DNA from: Closterium sp. NIES-65
Taxonomy: Eukaryota; Streptophyta; Zygnematophyceae; Desmidiales; Closteriaceae
Length of the DNA: 64,000 bases
Direction of reading: 5' to 3'
NCBI GenBank assembly: GCA_948144175.1
Contig: CANXME010002067.1
Span: 2,480,001 to 2,544,000 of the forward strand
This document shows positions 9,762-20,125 of the stretch, in pieces. The first letter of the stretch is position 1. Each line of letters opens with the position of its first letter. A model generated the notes under the pieces. That model was not told the DNA's origin and ran no database searches. It saw only the letters and a program-made list of their open reading frames with translations. The position numbers and the translations under genes were made by a program.

Positions 9762-12700
9762 CTTAGTGGGAATATAAGCTTATTGCGTATATAAGCTTAT
9801 CTTATATACGCACTCGTATATACGCTAAACGCTTTCGGGCCGAGTTTGGGAATACGCTTTTCCGGGCAGAAAAAAAACTTCCCGGGCAGGGTCAAAAAAA
9901 CCCTGGGAAGGGGGGGGGGGGGGGGGGGGGGGTATGGGGCAGGGGTTTGGGGTCTGAAATTTCAGAGTACATTTTTTTCCCACTAAGTCACATACACCAA
10001 GGCCTGCACATAACTTTCCCCTACTCTCTAACTCTCTTACCACTACCATCACTACAATGGTACACTACACCATCACGACCATCACTTATATCCTGGACTC
10101 TCTAGGTACTACTCCTTAGGCCTGGCCGCCCACTGCAATGCAAGCCACATATGCCCCCTCTACTTAGCGTACTCGTCTTCGAGGATGTCGTCGTCGCTTT
10201 CCTCCTCATCCTCTCCCTTCGCCTCGTCTTCCAGCCCATTGTATCCCGCCGGGATTGGAGGCTCCGCTCCTATCCCGGCCACCACATGTGGCAGGACATC
10301 GGCGCGCGTGTGCCAGTTGCGCACAACATTCCAGTTGTGCGTAACATAGACCAAGTCCCTGCACTTGGCGGATCCGAGCCTGTTCCGACGTGCGGTGTGG
10401 ACGACATCCCAAGATGACCATCCACGCTCACAAGGTGAGGCGGACACGGGCTGAGACAGCACCCGTACCGCGAGCCCCGCCACACGTGGAGCATCGGTCC
10501 CATTCCACTGCCACCACTTCACCATGCTATACTTCCCCTCTTTCACCAGCTTCCTTTGTGCCACGGCTTCCGGCATCCCAAAAGAACCCTTCATGTCAAG
10601 AAACGCCCTCAGCCCGTCCCCCAGCTCAAGCAAGATGCTGCAAGCGTCATCCCCCCCATCCCCGCGGCTCGCAAGGAACTCGGCGTACTGGCTGATGAAC
10701 ACCTTGAAGACCTTCGTGCACTCGAGATCAGTGCCGAAGATATCTTCCTCCTGATTGGCGGGGTTGAGGATGCGGCCAGCGACATGCATGGCGCATGCGA
10801 GGCTGCCGTCCCAGCGGTCTCTGAGGATCTTGCGGATCTGGTCCTTATCCGCGTTGCTCAGCTGCTCCTCGTCCGCATCGAGTAAGTCCCCCACGTCCTC
10901 AGTCAACTGAAGCATAACATCGTATATCCTCCCCATCATCCCCACGGCATGCCCGTCCGTCTGCCTCATCGCCTTATAGGGCAGCTTCAGGAGGGCAGTG
11001 AAGAAGTCGGCCGTCTTCCACCAGGCGGCATCATGGATCAGCGCAGCAAACGCGTCGCATGATTTCTTCCGGTCCCCTACCGCCCACTCCTTCCACCCCT
11101 CGCTCGTCACCATGTTGGTGAGGCTGCCGCGCATCGCACACAGCCGGGAGATGGAGATGTAGTTCGTCCCGAACCTCGTTCCAGCCGGCTTCAGCGCTTC
11201 CAGAACCTTCCCCTCCACCAATTCCGGCGTGCGCAGGTACCCGCGGGTCCAATGGTGGTTGCGGACGAAGCTGCTAATCTCCCCTCCCTTGTCGACCACC
11301 GGCTTAGCCCACCCCATCTTCCCCACGTCTTCCAGGAGAAGATCCATCACATGGGTGGCGCACGGCACGTCTTGAATGTGCGGCCACTCCTGAATCAGTC
11401 GCTTCACCGCCACCGCGTAGTTCGATCCCCCATCCATGCAGAACGCCACAACGTTCTCTGGCCCCACTTCCTCCACCACGGGCCTGAGAATCCCCGCCAC
11501 GTAACCACCCGTTTTCTTCTCCATGTTGCAGTCAACACAGTCGTAGAAGACGGCGCCCGAATCATTGACGAGAAGAATGTTGGCCTGCGGCCTGCCCCTG
11601 CGGTCCGTCATCATGTCGGACGACACCGTCACGCCCGTCCGCTTCCAGCTCGTTTTGACGCCCACCAAACCCGCCTCGATGCCGTTGCGACACGCTACAA
11701 GGCCAGCACCGCCGACGTATTTCCGCTTGGGGGGGACGTAGTCTTTCCCGGCGCGGGAGACGTTGTTCAATGCGTTGACCATCAGAGGATGGTCAATGTG
11801 GCGCTCGGGGATGTGGAGGGCGGCCCAAGCAAGCGCAAGTGACTCGTCCGCTTCTCGCTTTCGTGCAGCCGTATCCCCCTCGAGGTAATCGGTGATTCGC
11901 GCGCGCTTCCCACCGTCAGCCGTCACTGCGGCAACCGCGGCAGCAGCGGCCCGCCTCCTTTCGTCGGCCGCAGCAGTCTTTGCCTCGTAATGCGCTTTCA
12001 TGGCCCGACGCACATCTTGCGGCGCATCCTTGCACAGCACCACTTCACGGCGTTTCATGCCCTTCCACGACGCGAAGTGTTGCGCGCATCGGATGGCAGC
12101 ACCGGTGTAGAGGTTGCTGCAGAACTTGCACTCGTACTGCTGGGCTTTACCCTCGACCCGCTTGACGATGCGGAAATGCTTGAAGACGACATGGTCGACG
12201 TCGGGGAGATACTCCCGTGCCTCGGTTAGAAGAGTCTGCGAGCTGCCAACGGTGTTAACTGACGGTGTCGTGGGAGAAGTGGTAGTAGTCGACATAGGCA
12301 CCAGGCGCTAGGGAATGCCCAGTGCTCTGCTGGTAGCGGGAGAAGACCTAATGAGTTGGATGTTGGGGGTGTGCGTGTTTAATAGCGAGTAGATTGGGGG
12401 AGTTGGAAGATGGGCAACTGAAGTTGGAATCGCAATTGGTTGTGAAGGTTTTGAATGCGGTACTGACTGTGACCACCAAAATGTGAGGGAACGTGCAAGC
12501 GCGACTCGACGTACGTTACTTTCCATTCGCGGCTCAAACTTTCAACCCACGTCCACGCTAGCACACAGCGCGGACGTGACATTTGACCCCGCCAATGTGT
12601 TCGTCGTGCAATTCCGAAGCGAACCGTATAGGTTGAATTTTTTTGGCCGGGCTGCCCCTAAAAAAATTTGGCTAGCGTATAGCGTATTCGCTAGCGTTTT

Positions 12701-12770
12701 GCGTATTGCGTATAAACGCTAGCGTGTATACGCTAAACGCAAACAGTTCTGAGCGTATTTTCCCACTAAG
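9762..12770 (-). mobile_element. autonomous hAT transposon, 3,009 bp, exact TSD
   Basis: The inverted ends are CTTAGTGGGAA (9762) and TTCCCACTAAG (to 12770). The flanking 8-bp duplication is CTTTCACC (9754-9761 and 12771-12778), exact. The subterminal regions (9780-9850 and 12670-12760) carry repeats of GCGTATA and CGCTAGCG, likely transposase-binding sites distinct from those of the surrounding MITE. A run of 23 G lies at 9910-9932. The element carries one uninterrupted transposase frame on the minus strand. Intact ends, duplications and frame suggest a recent, possibly active copy. Confidence 0.93.
10160..12295 (-). CDS. hAT family transposase (BED finger, DUF659, hAT-C)
   Basis: This single 711-codon frame starts with ATG at 12295 and ends with TAG at 10160. 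A GTG two codons upstream is ignored as a non-canonical start. It catalyses cut-and-paste transposition of the element it sits in. An N-terminal BED-type zinc finger (YECKFC...H, about residues 45-80) should bind the subterminal repeats. A central DUF659/RNase-H-like region follows, with acidic residues in SSDMMTD and CMDGGSNY. The C-terminal hAT dimerisation region contains QPVSASPCERGWS, whose Glu is the likely third catalytic residue. Basic stretches precede the core and the extreme C-terminus is acidic. Length and domain order are normal for the family. No frameshift or internal stop is present, in contrast to every retroelement in the window. Confidence 0.93.
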   Translation of the reverse strand: MSTTTTSPTTPSVNTVGSSQTLLTEAREYLPDVDHVVFKHFRIVKRVEGKAQQYECKFCSNLYTGAAIRCAQHFASWKGMKRREVVLCKDAPQDVRRAMKAHYEAKTAAADERRRAAAAAVAAVTADGGKRARITDYLEGDTAARKREADESLALAWAALHIPERHIDHPLMVNALNNVSRAGKDYVPPKRKYVGGAGLVACRNGIEAGLVGVKTSWKRTGVTVSSDMMTDRRGRPQANILLVNDSGAVFYDCVDCNMEKKTGGYVAGILRPVVEEVGPENVVAFCMDGGSNYAVAVKRLIQEWPHIQDVPCATHVMDLLLEDVGKMGWAKPVVDKGGEISSFVRNHHWTRGYLRTPELVEGKVLEALKPAGTRFGTNYISISRLCAMRGSLTNMVTSEGWKEWAVGDRKKSCDAFAALIHDAAWWKTADFFTALLKLPYKAMRQTDGHAVGMMGRIYDVMLQLTEDVGDLLDADEEQLSNADKDQIRKILRDRWDGSLACAMHVAGRILNPANQEEDIFGTDLECTKVFKVFISQYAEFLASRGDGGDDACSILLELGDGLRAFLDMKGSFGMPEAVAQRKLVKEGKYSMVKWWQWNGTDAPRVAGLAVRVLSQPVSASPCERGWSSWDVVHTARRNRLGSAKCRDLVYVTHNWNVVRNWHTRADVLPHVVAGIGAEPPIPAGYNGLEDEAKGEDEEESDDDILEDEYAK

Positions 12771-13083
12771 CTTTCACCACCACGTTATCTTAAGATGTGA
12801 CAAACGTCTACTTGTTTGCTCTCGTCAAAACCGTTAGGTGTGCATGCATTTTAGAATCCCTTGTCCATCATTTCAAATCTCAAACCTAACAAGGTTCGAG
12901 TTCGCACAAACCTTTCAAGGTTCGCGCAAACCTTTATGGTTCGCTATTAAGTTCTCAAACCTCAAACCTCAAAAATCTGAAAAAAAAAATAGAGCAAACC
13001 TGTTCGGTTCGGTTCGACCAACAAGCAAGGTTCGAAAAGGTTTGATCAAACATGTTTGGTTCGTACTCATATCTATGTGAGGT

Positions 13084-14025
13084 TATGCGCGGTGGAAGGG
13101 GGGTTTGGGTGAGGGGGAAGGCATTCGACTTACAAATGTCAAGGCAGGTTACGGAGAATTGCAGATCTACGTACCGCGTATTTGTTCCCGTATCACATTT
13201 TTTCTTTTATAGATGAACACATAAACGTGATACGAAAAAAGGCCTAAGCGTTTTTTTCCAACATAGTGTCAAAATGCTAACATTCGGCTACCCCGTCACA
13301 TCATGCACATTTGAGCACCACTTTGGCCACTGGTCATCATTGGTCCGCACGCTGCACTCCTCACTGCTTCTTTGGTTCTATGTGTTTGTGTGTTTGTGTG
13401 TTTGTGTAGCATTTTAGACTAGCAACTCTTATGATATCTCCTATTGCTCCTTAAAAAAAAGGTGTTGCATAGTGTTGAAATGTAGAAACCCTGGTTGTGC
13501 TAACACTTGGAGGCACCTACTAGGCTAAGTACCTCGTCCTATAATCACATTCACATCTCGTCGTGGCATCTTCCACTCTTGCAGCCACCCATAACTGCCC
13601 AACTAAGTGTGTGTAACGCGTCGTGATTATGTGCTTGTTCAACACTCAGGATTACCCCAAATTGGTTTCATTTGCTTTCACTAATTGTAGTGGTTGTTTC
13701 TTGCAACATTGTGTAATAGTTCGATGGTATAGTTCAGCAGCTTCTTTCTGGTGTGCTCACAATCAAGCACCTTCTAAAGTAGGTAGCTTATATCACAAAT
13801 CACATATCAGCATGTCATGTTCACTCATCCCCCTCCTACATTTTAGTTCAGCTCTATTTATTCAAGAAGAAACATGGCACCGTTTTCATGCGCTCTGTAG
13901 CAATGGTTTGATCGAATCCGCTTTACATGCAGCCATACTCATGTGTCCATACATTGATGTATTGCTTTATTGCTGTATTCTATGTTCCTGTGCGCCCATA
14001 CACCGTTTATACATTGTATCATTAG
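13084..14025. repeat. intron block that precedes LRR exons (diverged copy)
   Basis: The segment from about 13270 (AATGCTAACATTCGGCTA) to the exon at 14026 is a diverged relative of the conserved intron that precedes the other LRR exons (near 21880, 23378, 25558, 28035, 32352 and 36323). The duplicated unit therefore includes upstream intron sequence as well as the 72-nt exon. Confidence 0.6.
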
Positions 14026-14097
14026 GTATCTTTACGGAAATTCTCTGAGTGGGTCTATTCCATCCACCATCGGTAGCCTGAGCAACCTCAAGACATT
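14026..14097 (+). CDS. LRR exon 2 (72 nt)
   Basis: Acceptor CATTAG and donor GTGAGTATC bound exactly 72 nt with phase-2 borders. It reads YLYGNSLSGSIPSTIGSLSN, a canonical plant LRR. It is nearly the same at the nucleotide level as the exon at 22802 over its 3' half, so the two are duplicates. Confidence 0.7.
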
Positions 14098-14966
14098 GTG
14101 AGTATCGTGAAGGGAATAGGAAAGTGAGCCAACATGACGTCACACATGTTCAGAAACTAGAGGGCCTGCGATGGCGACACCAGGTCTACTTGATTTGAGA
14201 CGAGCATACATGCTAGGCATGTCCACGGGCTGGCGCTGGGTCGAGCTAGCCCGCTAGCTCAGGGCCTGGGGGGGGCGGCCTATGGAAGGTCGGTTCTACA
14301 GCAAGTTTGCCAGAGATCTGCAGCAAGGCGACTAGTTGGTGGGCTCAGACTATGATACAACTAGTAATTGCACATGAATTTTCTGCAGCAAGCTGACCCA
14401 ACAGGCCGGGCTAGTAATTGCCAGGCTGAGATCGACAAGCGGTACATGCAAAAAGGGCAGTCTGGAACATGTTCCAAAAAGACTGGCCCAACCACGCTGT
14501 CCCACGCCATTCACATTGAAATACTTCATGACTTGAGGGTCCAGGCTCGGCCATATGAGCATTTGGAGCTGTTGGAAATGACTCACAAATGCAAGGCTTT
14601 TACACATAGTGGGTTTGAGCATAGGCCTATAACCAGCTTAGTCGTTTCATTGCATGAGATGAGTGGGCAGCGAATTGGGCCTATGGCTCGTCTATGATAC
14701 GCAAACCAATCGAGCCAGAACGAGCTTGTATGCCTCGCCACAATTTGTCAAATCTGCATGGAGATGCCAGTTTGCTGCCAGATGTATGTGGATCTTGCAT
14801 TTTTTCACCACATTCACATAAAATAGAAAACTTTTCATTGCCTTATCCATATGTAGTGCTCCTTCCAATGGCTAAGGGGTAGGAACAAGCAAGAATATCC
14901 TTTTGAATACAGTGACTGCAGACCATGTGTGCTCCTACTCGAATTCAATGCTACTCACCAGCTAAG
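14098..14966. other. intron-like sequence
   Basis: Sequence following the exon resembles that after the exon at 22802 (for example the GAGCATACA.GCTAGG and GGGCTGG..CTGGG segments). No gene was seen. Confidence 0.45.
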
Positions 14967-15635
14967 TGACGAAAGACGCGTCTAGCGTCGCGAGAAGACG
15001 CTAGACACCCACTTGGGGCTAGTTGTAAGCTGAAAAAGACGCAAGCTTGGGCAGGAAAAAAAAAAACCTCTGGCCAGGCAAAATAACCCATCTAGGAGGG
15101 GGGAAGAGGGGGTTTCGAGCAATTGCAACCGCATTAAATATGGATTATCTTGAAAACCTTCCCTAAACACCACATTTCCACACACATAATGAAACCGAGA
15201 TTTAGGGTTTTCGAAAGAGAATAAGGTCGACTAGGAGAGAAGACTCCGAATGTCGACCTATTTCTCTTCTTACATGGGGTTCAGGTCGGCAAGGTTGTGG
15301 GGGGGAAGATGCAGTGCGACAGTGTGTGGTGGTTGGGGGAAAAATGGTTGTTAGCGATTTCGCTTTGCCAAATTAACAAAATTGCTCCCATTCTTTTGCG
15401 ATTTCGTTTGGCGACCTCGCTCTCATCAACTTACGCGTTCGCGGATCTAAACTTGGCGTCAAAATCGCAAATGGCGATTTCGCGGGTCGATTGTTTTTTT
15501 TTTTTTTTCCCAGGCAGCCCGAAAAAAATTTCCGCGGAGCGTCCTGTGTCTTCGTGTGCGTCCTGCGTCCTGCGTCTTGACGCTGCGTCCAGACGCAAGA
15601 CACAAGACGCCCTGAGCGCCTTTAGCCACCAGTGC
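14967..15635. mobile_element. non-autonomous DNA element with GACGC repeats (boundaries uncertain)
   Basis: Both ends are rich in AGACGC/GCGTCT motifs in inverted arrangement (14970-15007 and 15540-15615). The interior holds poly-A/T tracts next to GGCAGCCCG and the segment AGGGTTTTCGAAAGAGAA, which is shared with the element at 33335-34943. CACCAG occurs outside both ends, but the exact target duplication could not be fixed. It has no coding capacity. It lies directly before the truncated 5' side of the Copia element. Confidence 0.5.
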
Positions 15636-15666
15636 CAGTTGACGTGTCAGGTGGGAGGACCCAAGC

Positions 15667-16164
15667 TTGTCATCCGGGTCGCCTCCACCAAAGTTTCCCC
15701 CAACGAGCACGAGCACGAGGACGTCTCTCAACGAGGACAACTTGACCTCGTACATCCTGCAGGACGAGGCGATGCAGGAGGCTGAGCGGTCACAGGAGCT
15801 CTTGGCGCCGGCCAACTTCGTCGCCCCGGCGAAGCAGGGAGTTCGACCGGGGCAGCTTGGACAGTCTGGCGGCGGAGGTAGTAGTGGTTGGAACTCGACC
15901 AAGGAGGTCGACAAGAAGAAGTCGACCAAGGACAGCGGTCGTGGAGCAGGAGGTCGACGTCGGGAGTGCTGGTTGTGCGGCGACCCCGACCACCTCTCCT
16001 TCGAATGCTACGACCGAAGCGACTCCGACGACGACGACGCCAAGGGAGGCCGTGGGCGGTCTAGCAGCCGTCGTCCTCGTCGAGGAGGAAACAAGTCGCG
16101 CAAGGAGAAGCAGTCGACCAAGTCGACCTCGGCGAAGGACGTCGACTCCTCTGCTGGTGGCTAG
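15667..16164 (+). pseudogene. Copia Gag C-terminal part with zinc knuckle
   Basis: This frame encodes the nucleocapsid part of Gag. CWLCGDPDHLSFEC fits C-x2-C-x4-H-x4-C, followed by an acidic stretch and an Arg/Ser/Lys-rich tail. The N-terminal Gag domain is missing. A TAG at 16162 interrupts the frame, which otherwise continues in the same register into protease. Confidence 0.85.
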
Positions 16165-16203
16165 GCGCGGGACGACAAGACGGCGTCGTGCTCGCTGGTC
16201 GGC

Positions 16204-17008
16204 GTGGTGGAGCCGACCGTCTCGCTGGCGCCGGAGGCGGGAGAGGACTTCCAGGCGGTGGCAGCAGCTGTGCAGGCGAACCCGGCGGTGGTCCTGCTCG
16301 ACAGCGGTTGCTCTTATCACCTGATGGGGACGAAGAAGGTCTTCGTCGACCTGCAGCCGAGCGGCTCCATCAAGCACGTGCGCGGCTTCAATGGGGTGTT
16401 GCAGGACGTCCAAGGCCGCGGCACCGTCGCCTTGCAAGGGGAGGCTGGGAAGCAGGTGCTCATCCCCGACGTGTTGTACGTCCCAAGCGTGAGGGCAAAC
16501 CTGCTGTCGGCCGGCCAGCTGAAGGAGCACGACGTGAAGCTGCAGGAGGACGGCGACGGAATGCTGCTCGTCTCGGCAGTCGGCGAGGTGCTCGGTCGGG
16601 CGACGTACTCCGGACGTGTACTCTGCAACGACCTACGTCCCTGCCCTCCGAGGTCGACGTCGCCCACGCCGGAGGTCGTGGCTCTGCGGGCGATCGTTTC
16701 GAAGACGAAGTCGACGCCGGACAGGATGCATGCGAGGCTGGCGCACGTCGGCATGGACACCATCAGGAGCTCGGCGAGGAATGAGGTCGCCATCGGGCTG
16801 GACCTCATGTCGGCGACGGGCGCCGACTCACCGTGTGTCTCGTGCGTCGGCGGGAAGCTGGCGCGGTACACCTTCCCCGACCAAGGCTCCGACGCCGACG
16901 ACGTGCTGGTCGTCGTGCACATCGATTTGTGCGGGCCGCTTCGCGTAGCTGCCAAAGACGGTAGCTTGTACTTCCTGCTGCTGAAGGACCGCAAGACCAC
17001 GTGTGGGT
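16204..17008 (+). pseudogene. Copia protease, GAG-pre-integrase and integrase start
   Basis: The frame opens with the aspartic protease motif LLDSGCSYHLM. The zinc-binding GAG-pre-integrase segment follows (MHARLAHVGMDT, then C..C..GK). The start of the integrase core has the first catalytic Asp in VHIDLCGPLR. A frameshift at about 17008 breaks the reading frame in the middle of the integrase. Confidence 0.88.
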
Positions 17009-17480
17009 GAGGCCGGTCGCCAAGAAGTCGGATGTGCTGCTGGAGTTCCAGAAGTGGCTGGTGTTGGTGGAGAGGCAGACGAAGAAGTCGGTGCTGATGC
17101 TTCGCACGACCGAGGAGGGGAGTTCCTCGGGAAGAAGTTCACCGACTTCGTGGACGGCAAGGGCATCGTCCACGACCTTACGTGCCCATCCACCCCGCAG
17201 CAAAACGGCATGGCGGAGCGGGAGATGCGGACGATGCTGCTGCACATGGGCGTGCAGCACCACTGGTGGCACCTCGCTCTGCGGCAGGCCGTCTGGGTCC
17301 GCAACTGCCTTGAGCGGTCGACGCTGCCGCAGGGGACGACGCCGTACCAGCTGCTCACCGGGGCGAAGCCCGACTTGTCGCTGGCGCGGGTGTAGGGCTG
17401 CATGGCGCAGTTCCTTGTCCCCGAGCAGTAGCGTGGTGGGAAGCTGAAGCCGAAGACCCGGTGGGGCCTTCACCTTGGCG
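17001..17480 (+). pseudogene. Copia integrase, frameshifted
   Basis: Integrase continues across two frames. One covers WVRPVAKKSDVLLEFQKWL, the next covers DRGGEFLGKKF and PSTPQQNGMAERE, which contain the second Asp and the Glu of the DDE triad. TAG codons at 17393 and 17429 follow where the family normally reads FGC and an Arg/Gln-type residue. Confidence 0.85.
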
Positions 17481-18401
17481 TGTCGGCGGAGAGCAAGGGC
17501 TGGGAGCTCCTTGACGTCGCCGCCAACTGGGTGGTCACCACGTCGGACGTGGTCTTCTACGAGGAGATGTCGTTGGCCGAGTGGAAGGTGGTGCACGGGC
17601 CGGCGTCCGGACGGACGCCGACCATCCCGCCGACTGACACTTCGTCGGCTACGTTGCCTCTGCTCGCCGAGGTCGGTGAGCTTGCCGCCGCGGACGTCGA
17701 GGACGTCCGTCCTCCTTCCCCTCCCCCTCAGACCCCTGCCCCTCCTCTCGTGGCCGACCTGCACGGGCTGACTCCGATGTCGGCCTCCGGCGATGAAGGG
17801 AGTAGCGGGACGTCGCCTTCGGCGCCGGCCAAGGGCATCGCCGGGGGCCGACGTGACGAGCGGCCAGTCGACGTCGGGGACGGGCAGGTCGAGGAGGAGA
17901 AGCAAGGCACAGACGGCACCAGCAAGGCAGCAGCCGACAGGGGAGCAGGGAGCGGTGACGCCGACCACGGAGCAGTCGGCGACAGGGCAGTCAGCAGGGC
18001 AGCCGCCGGCAGGGGAGGAGCTATCAGGGACGCCGTCTGCGGTGCCCCAGGACGACGAGGACGGCGCAGCCGACGGCGCAGCCGACGACGACGATGGGGA
18101 GCAGTCGGGGGACGCGGAGTCCACCGACAGCGCAGTCGGGGAGGTTCTGCCTGAGCTGCGACGCTCGGGCAGAGCACGGAGGCCGCCTGAGCGCCTCACC
18201 TACTACGTGTGCCGGGTGTCGGACAACATCGCCGCCATGTATGAAGACGTCGAGGATGAGCCACCGTACGACGACGACGACGCCGTGGAAGGTGTCGACC
18301 TCGACGACGCCGCGGATGACATCGACCTCGATGACCTCGCGGATGACATCGACCTGCCGGAGCTCGACCCCGATGTGCTCGCCGACCCCGAACACCGCTG
18401 A
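17480..18401 (+). pseudogene. Copia integrase C-terminal linker region
   Basis: The region encodes the integrase end (KGWELLD, W.V..DVVFYEE) and then a long low-complexity linker rich in Pro, Ala, Ser, Gly and Asp, spread over two frames. The ELRRSGRARRPPERL segment just before the reverse transcriptase is the usual boundary motif of Copia polyproteins. The Asp-rich tail (18270-18380) is built from GACATCGACCTCGA-type repeats. Confidence 0.75.
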
Positions 18402-18410
18402 GACATCGGT

Positions 18411-19286
18411 ACGATGACTGTGAAGGAGGCGTTGGCGAGCTCGAAGGGCAAGGCGGCCATGGACGAGTAGATCCGCAGTCTGATTGGCATGGGCACTTGG
18501 GAGCTGGTCGAACGCCCGCCGGGGGCCAACATCATGAAGAACCGGTGGGTGTTGACGACGAAGTACCACGTCAACGACACCGTCGAGCGCGAGAAGGCGA
18601 GACTTGTCGTGAAGGGCTTCACGCAGGTGTACGGCGCCGACTACGACGAGACGTTCGCGCTGGTGGGCAGCTACGTCACGCTGAGGATCTTCCTCAGCAT
18701 CGTCGCCGTCCTCAACCTCAACCTGATGCAGCTCGACATGAAGAACACCTTCCTGCAGAGCAAGCTCGACCGGGTGCTCTATATGTCCCAGTCGGACTAC
18801 TTCAACGACGGACGGAATCAGCCGGGTGTGCAAGCTGCTGAAGAGCCTGTACGGGCTGAAGCATTCGCCGCTGCTGTGGTACTTGGCGCTCAACGACGTG
18901 CTGGTCGGCGCCGGGTGGAAGAAAACCAGGTCGACGAGACTCTGTACTTCAAGGTCGGCGACGACGGCGTAGCCTGCTGGGTGCTGGTCTACGTCGACGA
19001 CTTGCTTGCCGCTAGCAGCAGCAGCGAGATGCTGAAGGAGCTGAAGGAGGCACTGGAGTCCGCCTTCGAGCTGCGTGAGATCTCGCCGGTGCAGAAGTAC
19101 CTCGGGCTGGAGATCGTCCGCGATAGGTCGGCGGGGAAGCTGTGGCTGCACCAGCAGGGCTACGCCAACAAGCTGCGTAGGCGCTTCCTCGACGAGGAGC
19201 AAACCGGGCGTACTCCGAAGACGCCGGTCTCGGTCGACGCCTACGCCGAGCTTACCTTCGACGACGAGGAGGCGCAGGAGCGATAG
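18411..19286 (+). pseudogene. Copia reverse transcriptase
   Basis: Motifs in order: GTWELVERPPG, KNRWVL, KARLVVKGFTQ, MQLDMKNTFLQ (first catalytic Asp) and WVLVYVDDLL (YVDD catalytic pair). About 100 bp between 18830 and 18925 is out of frame, where YGLKQSPR-type sequence should be. TAG codons at 18467 and 19284 stand at positions that read Glu in relatives. Inactive. Confidence 0.88.
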
Positions 19287-19289
19287 GAG

Positions 19290-19999
19290 GAGGAGTACCG
19301 GCAGAAGGTCGGCTCGCTGCAGTTCGCGGCAACGATGACGAGGCCGGACGTCGCCTTCGCCTGCAGCAAGCTGGGGAGCGGCCTCACGGTGAGGAGCGAC
19401 CAGCACTGGCGCGAGGTCGACCGCTGCCTCGCCTACCTCGCCAACACGCGTGACACCGCCCTGGAGTTCGGCGGTGGGCTTGAGTCGCTGGAGCTGGTCG
19501 GCTACGTTGACGCCGACGACGCCGGTGACAAGCAGAACAGGACGAGCACGGGCGGCTACGTGTTCGTCTACGGAGGGGCCGCAGTCTCCTGGTCGAGCCA
19601 GCACATCAAGTGCGCGACATTGTCATCGACCAAGTCGAAGTACGTGGCGGCAACGGAAGCCGGCAAGGAGGGACGTCGACTTCGCTTCCTCCTCGCAGAG
19701 TTCCAGCAGCTGGATGCTGGGAAGCCGACCGTCCTTCGGGTGGACAACAAGTCGGCCATCACAGTCGCCGAGGGCATGGGGTTGACGGGCAACCTCAAGC
19801 ACATGGAGCGGCGACAGGCCTGGTTGCAGCACATGGTGAAGCGCGGGAAGTTCGCACAGAAGTACATCCGACCGCTGAGCAGACGGCCGACTTCCTGACG
19901 AAGGCTCTGCACTATCCGGCCTTCAACCGGTGCTCCGTCGCCATAGGCCAGGTGCGCTTGGCCGACGTGGGCGACGAAGTTGACGAAGTGCAGCAGTAG
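19290..19999 (+). pseudogene. Copia RNase H region
   Basis: The frame reads TRPDVAFACSKL, VGYVDADDAGD and STGGYVFVYGG, then STKSKYVAATEAGKE and VDNKSAI, the Copia RNase H signature with its acidic residues. A frameshift at about 19890 separates the terminal ADFLTKAL segment, which ends at 19999. Confidence 0.88.
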
Positions 20000-20125
20000 G
20001 TGCCATGCCCTCCTGCATGGCTGGTGCGGTGGTCGCCGTGCTGTGGGGTGCACGTCGAGGGGCTATTCTCGGAGTCATACTGCCGTGTGTAGGACGGAGG
20101 CCCAAGCGGGAACGCGGCAGGGGAG

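Larger units (their letters stand above)
9398..13075. mobile_element. outer hAT MITE split by an autonomous hAT element
   Basis: The inverted ends TAGATATGAG (9398) and CTCATATCTA (to 13075) are perfect over 10 bp. They are flanked by the exact 8-bp duplication TGTGAGGT (9390-9397 and 13076-13083). Without the inner insertion this element is about 660 bp. Both of its halves are packed with AACCGAAC/GGTTCG repeats (9411-9660 and 12890-13065), similar in style to the MITE at 5188. It has no coding capacity of its own. Confidence 0.9.

Noticed and set aside
9398-13075. A single 3.7-kb hAT element
   Set aside because: Two independent pairs of inverted ends, each with its own exact 8-bp duplication, show one element nested in another.
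15790-16530. 246-codon antisense frame
   Set aside because: Antisense shadow of Copia gag and protease; composition is Arg/Leu/Val-rich with no domain.
16805-18199. 464-codon antisense frame
   Set aside because: Antisense shadow of the integrase and linker of the same Copia element.
18024-19604. 526-codon antisense open frame
   Set aside because: It is the complement of Copia linker, reverse transcriptase and RNase H sequence. High GC and GTCGAC repeats keep the antisense strand open.
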